In this document: in pieces, positions 1 to 4,827 of the stretch
Position numbering within the stretch: position 1 is the stretch's first letter
Layout of the letters: each line of letters starts with the position of its first letter
Assembly (NCBI GenBank): GCA_938049125.1
Contig: CALICR010000093.1
Coordinates: forward strand, 1-9,863
Origin: an uncultured Clostridia bacterium
GTDB lineage: Bacteria > Bacillota > Clostridia > Oscillospirales > Oscillospiraceae
Direction of reading: 5' to 3'
Length of the DNA: 9,863 nucleotides
The notes under the pieces: model-generated
What the model was told of the DNA's origin: nothing
Database searches by the model: none
What the model saw: only the letters and a program-made list of their open reading frames with translations
Made by a program: the position numbers and the translations under genes

Positions 1-1
1 T

Positions 2-91
2 GGGCTATTCTCTATTCCTACGGAAAAAGAGATGCAGGCGGCAATGGAGGAGATACGCCAGAACCCGCAGCAGTTCAAGATTTCTGCATAA
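2..91 (+). CDS. C-terminal end of an unidentified protein (partial, 5' end outside window)
   Basis: Reading from base 2, 29 codons stay open to a TAA at 89-91. The peptide starts GLFSIPTEKEM and ends in a hydrophilic, probably helical tail (QAAMEEIRQNPQQFKISA). Its mix of Glu, Gln, Met, Lys and Ile is typical of a real soluble C-terminus. Another frame also stays open to 153, but it reads Cys-, Gly- and Asn-rich and runs through the hairpin at 100-131, so I prefer this frame. I do not recognise the family and cannot assign a function from 29 residues. It lies on the same strand as the genes downstream but is separated from them by 164 bp with a probable new promoter. Confidence 0.45.
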   Translation, partial: GLFSIPTEKEMQAAMEEIRQNPQQFKISA

Positions 92-99
92 TGCAGAAC

Positions 100-131
100 A
101 CGGTGCAGCCCCTTTTCAGAGACTGCGCCGT
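100..131 (+). terminator. possible weak terminator hairpin after the upstream partial gene
   Basis: ACGGTGCAG (100-108) pairs with CTGCGCCGT (123-131) over nine positions with one G-U wobble and a 14-nt loop. It begins 8 bases after the TAA at 89-91, where a terminator would be expected. The downstream tract (ATTCTACATAAAAAC) is poor in T, so efficiency as an intrinsic terminator is doubtful. It may only mark the 3' end of the mRNA. Confidence 0.35.
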
Positions 132-186
132 ATTCTACATAAAAACTTCGTGATCCGCCTGGCATTCTTTTTGCCCGGGGACAGGC

Positions 187-213
187 ACAGTGCGGCGCGG
201 GCTTCATAGAATA
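187..213 (+). promoter_or_regulatory. candidate sigma-K-type (late mother-cell sporulation) promoter for the collagen-like gene
   Basis: CATAGAATA at 205-213 fits the sigma-K -10 consensus CATAnnnTA. An AC at 187-188, inside CACA (186-189), lies exactly 16 bp upstream, as the sigma-K -35 element requires. No good TTGACA/TATAAT pair is visible in 92-255. Exosporium collagen-like genes such as bclA of Bacillus anthracis are known to be expressed late in the mother cell, so the match agrees with the gene it precedes. The consensus is short and chance matches occur. Confidence 0.45.
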
Positions 214-215
214 AA

Positions 216-239
216 GCGGAAGGCGCGACCGTCTTCCGC
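216..239 (+). other. stem-loop in the 5' untranslated region just upstream of the collagen-gene ribosome site
   Basis: GCGGAAGGCG (216-225) pairs with CGTCTTCCGC (230-239): ten pairs, one of them G-U, closed by the tetraloop CGAC. The stem ends four bases before AAAGGAGG (243-250). No T-tract follows, so it is not an obvious terminator. It could protect the 5' end of the mRNA or hold the ribosome site open. If the sigma-K-like promoter starts transcription near 219-220, the first bases of the stem would be missing. Confidence 0.5.
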
Positions 240-255
240 ATCAAAGGAGGCGTCT

Positions 256-978
256 ATGAAGCGAGATCAATATACCACCTTTGGGCCGTGCCAAAGCGAG
301 GACACGGACATCTGCCGCTGCGGCTGCTGCGTGCCGGAGCCGTGCCCGCCGCGGCCCGAGCCGCCGGTCTGGCGTGTCGGCCCGACGGGACCAACCGGTC
401 CTCAGGGCATTCCCGGCCCGGACGGAGCCACGGGTCCTACCGGTCCCCAGGGCATCGCCGGACCTGCGGGCGCGACCGGCGCAACGGGTGCAACAGGTGC
501 CACAGGCGCGACCGGAGCCGTCGGCCCCACCGGCCCGACGGGTCCCCAGGGCATCCAGGGCCCCGCAGGCGCGACCGGTGCCACGGGAGCCACCGGCGCA
601 CAGGGTCCGACCGGGCCCACGGGGCCCACCGGAGCCACGGGCGCAGTCGGTGCACAGGGTCCCATAGGCCCGACCGGTCCCACCGGGGCGACAGGAGCCA
701 CCGGCGCGGCGGGAGCCGCCGGAGCAGAAGGCCCGACCGGTCCGACAGGACCGACTGGCCCAACGGGCGCGACCGGTGCCTCCGGAGCCACAGGCGCCAC
801 CGGGGCAACCGGCGCAGAAGGTCCCACCGGTCCCACTGGCCCGACCGGCCCGGAATATACGCTGACCCCCGCCGCAGCCATCGGCACACTGGCCGCAGGC
901 GCGACGCTGGCGGACGTTATCGAGACGCTGAACGCGCTCATCGTCTCCCTGCGCAACGCGGGCTTCCTCGCGACCTGA
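256..978 (+). CDS. collagen-like (Gly-X-Y repeat) surface protein, probably spore/exosporium glycoprotein
   Basis: This 240-residue protein has three parts. Residues 1-41 form a hydrophilic head rich in Cys (C12, C20, C22, C24, C25, C30) and then Pro. Residues 42-200 are 53 uninterrupted Gly-X-Y triplets, mostly GPT and GAT; 33 of the 53 have Thr at Y. Residues 201-240 are a short non-collagen tail with a hydrophobic amphipathic helix (ADVIETLNALIVSLRNAGF), suited to trimerisation. The ATG at 256 is chosen because AAAGGAGG lies five bases upstream; an in-frame GTG at 190 has no ribosome site and adds 22 basic residues. There is no signal peptide, as in BclA-type exosporium proteins assembled from the mother-cell cytoplasm. 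The Thr-rich triplets suit O-glycosylation, and a glycosyltransferase follows. Prophage fibre proteins also use such repeats, but no phage genes are visible. The collagen repeat is certain; the spore location is inferred. Confidence 0.9.
   Translation: MKRDQYTTFGPCQSEDTDICRCGCCVPEPCPPRPEPPVWRVGPTGPTGPQGIPGPDGATGPTGPQGIAGPAGATGATGATGATGATGAVGPTGPTGPQGIQGPAGATGATGATGAQGPTGPTGPTGATGAVGAQGPIGPTGPTGATGATGAAGAAGAEGPTGPTGPTGPTGATGASGATGATGATGAEGPTGPTGPTGPEYTLTPAAAIGTLAAGATLADVIETLNALIVSLRNAGFLAT
382..855 (+). repeat. low-complexity tandem repeat encoding 53 Gly-X-Y triplets
   Basis: The 9-bp pattern GGN-CCN-ACN or GGN-GCN-ACN recurs through this stretch and accounts for its strong period-3 and period-9 signal. 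Larger blocks recur as well. The Pro-Gln-Gly-Ile-containing block starts at residues 42 and 90, 48 residues (144 bp) apart. The GAE-GPT-GPT-GPT block occurs at residues 156 and 186, 30 residues (90 bp) apart. Synonymous codons differ between copies, which points to old duplications rather than recent slippage. Confidence 0.85.
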
Positions 979-1003
979 GCGGCAAAAAACGAAGAAAGCA
1001 TCC

Positions 1004-1025
1004 GCCCGGCAGTCCGCTGCCGGGC
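1004..1025 (+). other. GC-rich stem-loop between the collagen-like gene and the glycosyltransferase gene
   Basis: GCCCGGCAG (1004-1012) and CTGCCGGGC (1017-1025) form a perfect nine-pair stem with loop TCCG. On the plus strand it is followed by AAATG rather than a T-tract, so it is unlikely to stop transcription fully. It could cap the collagen mRNA against 3' exonucleases or lower expression of the downstream gene. It also covers a region where an upstream start (GTG 1035) of the next gene would need its ribosome site. Confidence 0.5.
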
Positions 1026-1070
1026 AAATGCGCCGTGCGCGGCGCGCTCCATCGGAGGGGAGGGAACGGA

Positions 1071-2174
1071 CTGAAGGTTTTTGTCTATGCCATCGCAAAA
1101 AATGAGGCGGCCTTCGCGGACCGCTGGGTGGATTCCATGTCGGAGGCCGACGGCATCGTCGTGCTGGACACCGGGTCCACGGACGATACGGCGGCGCGGC
1201 TCCGCGCCCGGGGCGTGACGGTGGTGTCCGGCACCGTGTCGCCCTGGCGCTTTGACGACGCGCGGAACGCCTCGCTGGCCCTGGTGCCGCCGGAGGCGGA
1301 CCTCTGTGTCTGCACGGACCTGGACGAGGTGTTCCGACCCGGGTGGCGGCAGGCGGCGGAGGCAGCCTGGGCCCCGGGCGTCAACCAGCTCCGCTACCGC
1401 TACACCTGGAACTTCAACGAGGACGGCTCCGAGGGCTATGTTTTTTACATCGAAAAGATCCACGCCCGCAGCGGCTTCCGCTGGGTCGGCGCGGTCCATG
1501 AGGTCCTGCGCTGCCCGGAGCCCCGGACGGCGGAGGCCCCGGGCATCCAGCTCGATCATCACGCGGACCCCACCAAGTCCAGGGCACAGTACCTGCCGCT
1601 GCTGGAGCTGGCGGTACGGGAGGAGCCGGAGAACGACCGGAACGTCCATTATCTGGGCCGGGAATACCTGTTCCGGGGCCGCTGGGACGATGCCATCCGC
1701 ACGCTGCTGAGGCACCTTGGGCTGCCCTCCGCCCGCTGGGCCGACGAGCGCTGCGCCTCCATGCGCTATCTCAGCCGCTGTTATCTCGAAAAGGGGAATC
1801 GCGCGGAGGCGGAGCGCTGGCTACTGCGGGCGGCGGGGGAGGCCCCCTGGCTCCGGGAGCCGTGGCTGGAGCTGGCGGAGCAGCTGGCGCGGGCAGGGGA
1901 CTGGCACGGCGTCTGCTTCGCCGCGCGGCGTGCTCTGGCCATCCGGGAGCGGCCCGGGACCTACGTGTCCGAGGCGCGCGCCTGGGGCAGCCTGCCCTAC
2001 GACCTGCTGAGCCTCGGGCTTTACTACACGGGAAGCTACCGCCTCGCCGGGGAGGCCGTGGACCAGGCGCTCCGGCTGGAGCCGGAGAACCCGCGCCTTC
2101 TTGAGAACCGCCGCTTTATCTACGCGCGGCTCGGCCCGGAGCCGCCGGAACAGGAAAACGCGCCGCCCGGATAA
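1071..2174 (+). CDS. family 2 glycosyltransferase with C-terminal TPR-like region
   Basis: This 367-residue protein should transfer a sugar from a nucleotide-sugar donor in the cytoplasm. The N-terminal half has GT-A features: an opening beta strand (KVFVYAIAKNE), DTGSTDDT at 33-40, a metal-binding DxD in CTDLDE (D83, D85), a conserved FRWVGAVHE segment at 136-144 and LDHHAD at 161-166. From about residue 190 helix pairs with TPR spacing follow, ending near LRLEPENP at 335-341. The layout resembles SunS-type and SgtA-type enzymes that glycosylate proteins. SgtA of Clostridioides difficile lies next to bclA3, so the collagen-like protein upstream is the likely acceptor. The start is unusual: GGAGGGGAGGG (1054-1064) sits six bases before a CTG at 1071, which would make the protein begin with the conserved first strand. 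Alternatives are GTG 1035 without a ribosome site, or ATG 1137, which would delete the first strand. Confidence 0.85.
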   Translation: MKVFVYAIAKNEAAFADRWVDSMSEADGIVVLDTGSTDDTAARLRARGVTVVSGTVSPWRFDDARNASLALVPPEADLCVCTDLDEVFRPGWRQAAEAAWAPGVNQLRYRYTWNFNEDGSEGYVFYIEKIHARSGFRWVGAVHEVLRCPEPRTAEAPGIQLDHHADPTKSRAQYLPLLELAVREEPENDRNVHYLGREYLFRGRWDDAIRTLLRHLGLPSARWADERCASMRYLSRCYLEKGNRAEAERWLLRAAGEAPWLREPWLELAEQLARAGDWHGVCFAARRALAIRERPGTYVSEARAWGSLPYDLLSLGLYYTGSYRLAGEAVDQALRLEPENPRLLENRRFIYARLGPEPPEQENAPPG

Positions 2175-2184
2175 GGACGGCGCG
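2159..2184 (+). terminator. stem-loop spanning the glycosyltransferase stop codon
   Basis: CGCGCCG (2159-2165) pairs perfectly with CGGCGCG (2178-2184); the TAA is in the loop. No T-run follows on the plus strand, so termination would be weak or Rho-dependent. On the minus strand the same stem is followed by TTTTCC, but no minus-strand gene was found that would use it. Confidence 0.35.
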
Positions 2185-2348
2185 TCCGCGCATGATTTAT
2201 GGCTTTCGTTGGATTACTTTTCCAAATGAGTTGGTTTATCAAAAATGTGATACGACTGGCGGGATAAACAAAAGAATGATATATTTTGAGATTCAAACTG
2301 TTAAGATTTTGAAAAAACACGCTGGAATGCACAAAAAGTTTCATGCAA

Positions 2349-2366
2349 TCTACAAAAATATGTAGA
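2349..2366. promoter_or_regulatory. candidate operator dyad overlapping the liv promoter -35
   Basis: TCTACAAAAATATGTAGA is a perfect inverted repeat with six-base arms (TCTACA and TGTAGA) and a six-base AT spacer. Its right arm overlaps the -35 hexamer at 2363-2368, so a dimeric protein bound there would block RNA polymerase. It does not match the CodY consensus and I cannot name the regulator. Confidence 0.45.
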
Positions 2367-2391
2367 CATGTCCCAAAAACTCTGCTAGAAT
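2363..2391 (+). promoter_or_regulatory. extended -10 vegetative promoter of the liv operon
   Basis: TAGACA (2363-2368) and TAGAAT (2386-2391) are each one base from consensus and are separated by exactly 17 bp. TGC (2383-2385) directly before the -10 makes it an extended -10 promoter. Transcription would start near 2398, giving a leader of about 190 nt before livJ. Confidence 0.7.
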
Positions 2392-2425
2392 GAAAGCAGC
2401 ACACAACCATTCGAAAGGAGAGTCT

Positions 2426-2446
2426 TTGGAACACGCCGCTGAATAA
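2426..2446 (+). CDS. possible six-codon leader peptide in the liv leader
   Basis: AAAGGAG (2414-2420) sits five bases before TTG at 2426, which opens a frame reading MEHAAE and stopping at TAA 2444-2446. The ribosome site is as good as that of livJ itself, yet nothing long follows it. The frame overlaps the left arm of the stem-loop at 2436-2459, so ribosomes here could change leader folding. It contains no Leu, Ile or Val codons, so it is not a classic amino-acid attenuator peptide. It may equally be a fortuitous site or a remnant of a lost gene. Confidence 0.25.
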   Translation: MEHAAE

Positions 2447-2459
2447 TATTCGACAGCGG
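2436..2459 (-). terminator. stem-loop with a T-tract on the minus strand (terminator-like)
   Basis: CCGCTG (2436-2441) pairs with CAGCGG (2454-2459) around a 12-base AT-rich loop. The following plus-strand bases are seven A (2460-2466), so a minus-strand transcript would read this as a hairpin followed by U residues after synthesis runs leftward only if the T-tract lay at 2435 and below, which it does not. The polarity is therefore wrong for a minus-strand terminator, and the structure is best seen as a weak RNA hairpin in the liv leader. Confidence 0.15.
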
Positions 2460-2587
2460 AAAAAAAGTCAAGAGTAGCCTCACGCATTTTTCCTAAGCCC
2501 GCAGGCCCCTGCGCAGCAGATTCCTGCGGAAAACCGTGCCGCCAAGCGGCAGCAGACATCCAAAATAATTTACAGGGGGAAGAATTC

Positions 2588-3799
2588 ATGAAGAAACTTA
2601 TTGCGCTGTTGATGGTACTTTGCATGGTAGTCGGCCTGTGCGCCTGCGGCGAGCAGAGCGGCACCACCGCGGACACCGCGAAGGAAGACACGACCACGAC
2701 GGAGAAATCCGGCGACACCGTCCGCATCGGTATTTTCCAGCCCGCCTCCGGCGACAACGGTGCGCCCGGCAAGCAGGAGACCCTCGGCTCTCAGTACGCC
2801 AATGTGATCCAGCCCACCGTGGACATCGGCGGCAAGACCTACAATGTTGAGCTCGTAATTGTGGACAACGAGAGCTCCAACGATAAGGCCGTCTCCGCGG
2901 CTCAGTCCCTGGTGTCCTCCAAGGTCAGTGTCGTTCTCGGCTCCTACGGCTCCGGCGTCTCCATTGCAGGCGCCGACGTGTTCGGCAATGCGGGAATCCC
3001 GGTCATCGGTGTCAGCTGCACGAACCCGCAGGTCACCGCGGGCAACGATTTCTATTTCCGCGTCTGCTTCCTGGATCCCTTCCAGGGCACCGTTCTCGCC
3101 AACCTGGCCGTCGATCAGTATAAGGCTGACAAGGCCTATGTCCTGACGAAGCTCGGCGACGACTACTCCGTCGGCGTCGGCAACTACTTCAAGAAGGCTT
3201 TTGAGGACAAGGGCGGCACCTGTGTCGTCGAGACCTTCCAGGAAGGCAACTCCGACTTCACCTCCTACATCACCAAGGCCAAGAACGAGGGCTGCAACAT
3301 CTGTGTGGCGCCTATCTCTGTCGAAGCCGCTGCCCTGTTCCTCGACCAGGCTGCGACCCAGGACATCGGCATGCCGATCCTGGCCGGCGACACCTTCGAC
3401 AACAACGTCGTGGCGGCTGCCGCCAAGGGCACCAACCTCGACATCTACTGCTCTACCTTCTATGCGGCGGGCGGCAATCCCGAGTTTGACAAGAGCTTCC
3501 AGGAATGGATGGAAAGCGACTCCACTGCCTTGGCCAACAATGGCGGCAACACCACCATTGCAGCCTGCTCCGTCCTGGGCTATGATGCCTACTTTGTGGC
3601 CCTCGAGGCCCTGAAGGCGGCCGGCTCCACCGACCCCGCGGACATCAAGGCGGCCCTGCCCGGCGTCAAGTACGACGGCGTGACCGGCCACATCGAATTT
3701 GACGAGATCGGCGACGCCATCCGCGACACTGCCTTCGTCAAGCACCTCAACACCGAGACGGGCGAATACGAGCTCTTCGGTGAGCAGAAGGTCCAGTAA
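2588..3799 (+). CDS. livJ: branched-chain amino-acid-type ABC transporter substrate-binding lipoprotein
   Basis: LivJ/LivK-type binding protein (Peripla_BP_6 family, 403 residues) that would capture Leu, Ile, Val or a related amino acid outside the membrane and deliver it to LivH-LivM. A signal peptide (MKKLIALLMVLCMVVG) leads to the lipobox LCAC, so Cys20 should be lipid-anchored. A Thr/Glu/Lys-rich linker at 22-44 precedes the first lobe, which starts TVRIGIFQPASG. Ligand-pocket motifs of the family are GSYGSG (118-123) and GVSCTNP (141-147). Segments near LTKLGDDYSVGVG (186-198) and ILAGDTF (264-270) correspond to the second lobe and hinge. The ATG is preceded by AGGGGGA seven bases upstream. 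It is first in the operon, with stem-loops before livH, an arrangement that usually yields more binding protein than permease. The exact substrate cannot be read from sequence. Confidence 0.93.
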   Translation: MKKLIALLMVLCMVVGLCACGEQSGTTADTAKEDTTTTEKSGDTVRIGIFQPASGDNGAPGKQETLGSQYANVIQPTVDIGGKTYNVELVIVDNESSNDKAVSAAQSLVSSKVSVVLGSYGSGVSIAGADVFGNAGIPVIGVSCTNPQVTAGNDFYFRVCFLDPFQGTVLANLAVDQYKADKAYVLTKLGDDYSVGVGNYFKKAFEDKGGTCVVETFQEGNSDFTSYITKAKNEGCNICVAPISVEAAALFLDQAATQDIGMPILAGDTFDNNVVAAAAKGTNLDIYCSTFYAAGGNPEFDKSFQEWMESDSTALANNGGNTTIAACSVLGYDAYFVALEALKAAGSTDPADIKAALPGVKYDGVTGHIEFDEIGDAIRDTAFVKHLNTETGEYELFGEQKVQ

Positions 3800-3815
3800 G
3801 CTCCGCTGGGCCTTC
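3787..3815 (+). other. stem-loop at the livJ stop codon
   Basis: GAAGGTCCAG (3787-3796) pairs with CTGGGCCTTC (3806-3815): ten pairs, one a G-U wobble, around the loop TAAGCTCCG that includes the stop codon. It is the first of two tandem stem-loops between livJ and livH. No T-run follows, so an RNA-stability or attenuation role is more likely than complete termination. Confidence 0.5.
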
Positions 3816-3833
3816 GGACCAACAGAAATCTGC

Positions 3834-3862
3834 GCGGCGGAGGCGGTGCGCGCCTCCGCCGC
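3834..3862 (+). terminator. strong GC-rich hairpin between livJ and livH (partial terminator or mRNA stabiliser)
   Basis: GCGGCGGAGGCG (3834-3845) and CGCCTCCGCCGC (3851-3862) form a perfect 12-pair stem with loop GTGCG. The downstream tract ATGATTTCC has only three consecutive T, so readthrough into livH is expected. In many binding-protein-dependent operons such structures protect the first message and reduce permease expression. No new promoter is evident before livH. Confidence 0.6.
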
Positions 3863-3930
3863 ATGATTTCCACCCCACTTTGGCCGGCCTGCGGGTCCCT
3901 CCCGCGCGCTGAATGTTTGGAGGAGAATAA

Positions 3931-4815
3931 ATGCAATGGATAAGCAATAACCTGCCGTATCTGCTGGCAGGTATCTCCGTTGGCGGACAGTACGCGCTGA
4001 TCGCCATCGGATACACCATGGTCTATGGCATCCTGCGCCTCATCAACTTTGCCCACGGCGACATTTTCATGGCCGCCGGTCTGATCATGGTCTACCTTTC
4101 GGCTTCTATGCCGTTCTACCTGGCCATTCCGCTGGTCCTGATCCTGACCGTGCTGCTGGGCTTCCTGGTGGAACGCGCTGCCTATAAACCGCTGCGGAAA
4201 GCGCCGCGTATGTCCGTCATGATCTCGGCCATCGGCGTCAGCTATCTGATCCAGAACGTGGCCCTGTACGTCACAGGCGGCCTCTCCCAGCAGTACCCCA
4301 GCATCCCCTGGCTCAGCGACACTGTGACCGTATTCGGCGCGATGACCAAGCGCGTGACGCTCATCACCCCGGTGCTGACGCTGGTGCTCATCGCCGTCCT
4401 CGTCCTGCTCATCAACCACACGAAGATCGGCATGGGCATGCGCGCCGTCTCCAAGGACTTTGAGACCTCGCTGCTCATGGGCATCAAGATCGACAACGTC
4501 ATCTCCGTGACCTTTATCATCGGCTCCTTCCTGGCCGCCGTCGGCTCCCTGCTGTTCTTTACGAACTATACAGGCGTCACGCCGACCGTGGGCGCGCTGC
4601 CGGGCCTGAAGGCCTTCGTCGCAGCCGTGTTCGGCGGCATCGGCTCCGTGCCCGGTGCAGTCATCGGTGCGTTCATCATCGGTATCTGCGAAAACATCAT
4701 CAAGGCCTTGGGCTGGACGACCTTCTCGGATGCGTTCACCTTCGCCCTGCTGATTCTGATCCTGATCTTCAAGCCGACGGGCCTGTTCGGTGAAAAGGTC
4801 ACGGACAAGGTGTAA
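3931..4815 (+). CDS. livH: branched-chain amino-acid-type ABC transporter permease LivH
   Basis: Integral membrane permease (294 residues) that pairs with LivM to form the translocation path. It is hydrophobic throughout, with about eight membrane segments. The family motif at 28-43 (YTMVYGILRLINFAHG) is clear, and the cytoplasmic coupling segment that docks on the ATPases is at 167-208 (starting GMGMRAVSKDFETS and ending FLAAVGSLL). The C-terminal KPTGLFGEK at 281-289 is also typical. Length is normal for the family. GGAGGAG (3919-3925) lies five bases before the ATG. The gene follows livJ after 131 bp holding two stem-loops and ends 12 bp before livM. Confidence 0.93.
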   Translation: MQWISNNLPYLLAGISVGGQYALIAIGYTMVYGILRLINFAHGDIFMAAGLIMVYLSASMPFYLAIPLVLILTVLLGFLVERAAYKPLRKAPRMSVMISAIGVSYLIQNVALYVTGGLSQQYPSIPWLSDTVTVFGAMTKRVTLITPVLTLVLIAVLVLLINHTKIGMGMRAVSKDFETSLLMGIKIDNVISVTFIIGSFLAAVGSLLFFTNYTGVTPTVGALPGLKAFVAAVFGGIGSVPGAVIGAFIIGICENIIKALGWTTFSDAFTFALLILILIFKPTGLFGEKVTDKV

Positions 4816-4827
4816 GGGGGTGCCGGT

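Larger units (their letters stand above)
2175..2587 (+). other. 413-bp AT-rich intergenic region: promoter and leader of the liv operon
   Basis: There is no credible full-length gene here. The first 220 bases are AT-rich and hold an inverted repeat, GTTTATC (2234-2240) with GATAAAC (2263-2269), and a weak extended -10 candidate (TGATATATT, 2277-2285). The main promoter is at 2363-2391. From about 2398 to 2587 lies a transcribed leader with a ribosome-site-like AAAGGAG (2414-2420), a six-codon frame, and three possible stem-loops at 2436-2459, 2499-2529 and 2537-2551. I did not find T-box or other riboswitch signature motifs. Confidence 0.7.

Noticed and set aside
190..255. GTG 190 as start of the collagen-like protein
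   Set aside because: No ribosome site precedes it, the added residues are basic and unlike coat-protein heads, and it lies upstream of the predicted transcription start; ATG 256 has a perfect site.
256..978. Prophage tail- or head-fibre gene instead of a spore protein
   Set aside because: Collagen repeats and a short amphipathic tail also occur in phage fibres, but the visible neighbours are metabolic and membrane genes with no integrase, terminase, portal or tail genes; kept only as an alternative.
288..1070. Upstream extension of the glycosyltransferase frame through the collagen region (a 628-codon frame)
   Set aside because: The first 260 codons are Arg/His/Ser-rich out-of-frame collagen sequence. 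The enzyme's own ribosome site and conserved first strand place the start at about 1071.
402..1715. Long open frame on the minus strand opposite the collagen and glycosyltransferase genes, with Pro-Val-Gly-Pro-like repeats
   Set aside because: It is the mirror image of the GGN-CCN-ACN repeat, which contains no stop in most frames. It has no ribosome site, and the opposite strand carries two recognisable proteins.
2275..2330. CodY-like box in the liv upstream region
   Set aside because: The best alignments (around ATTTTGAGATTCAAA and GATTTTGAAAAAACA) differ from AATTTTCWGAAAATT at too many positions to call.
2436..2466. Minus-strand intrinsic terminator at the stem followed by seven A
   Set aside because: For minus-strand transcription the T-tract is met before the stem, not after it, so the order is wrong, and no minus-strand gene needs it.
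2398..2587. T-box riboswitch for a branched-chain tRNA in the liv leader
   Set aside because: The conserved T-box sequence (AGGGTGGNACCGCG-like), specifier loop and following terminator are absent, and the leader is too short.
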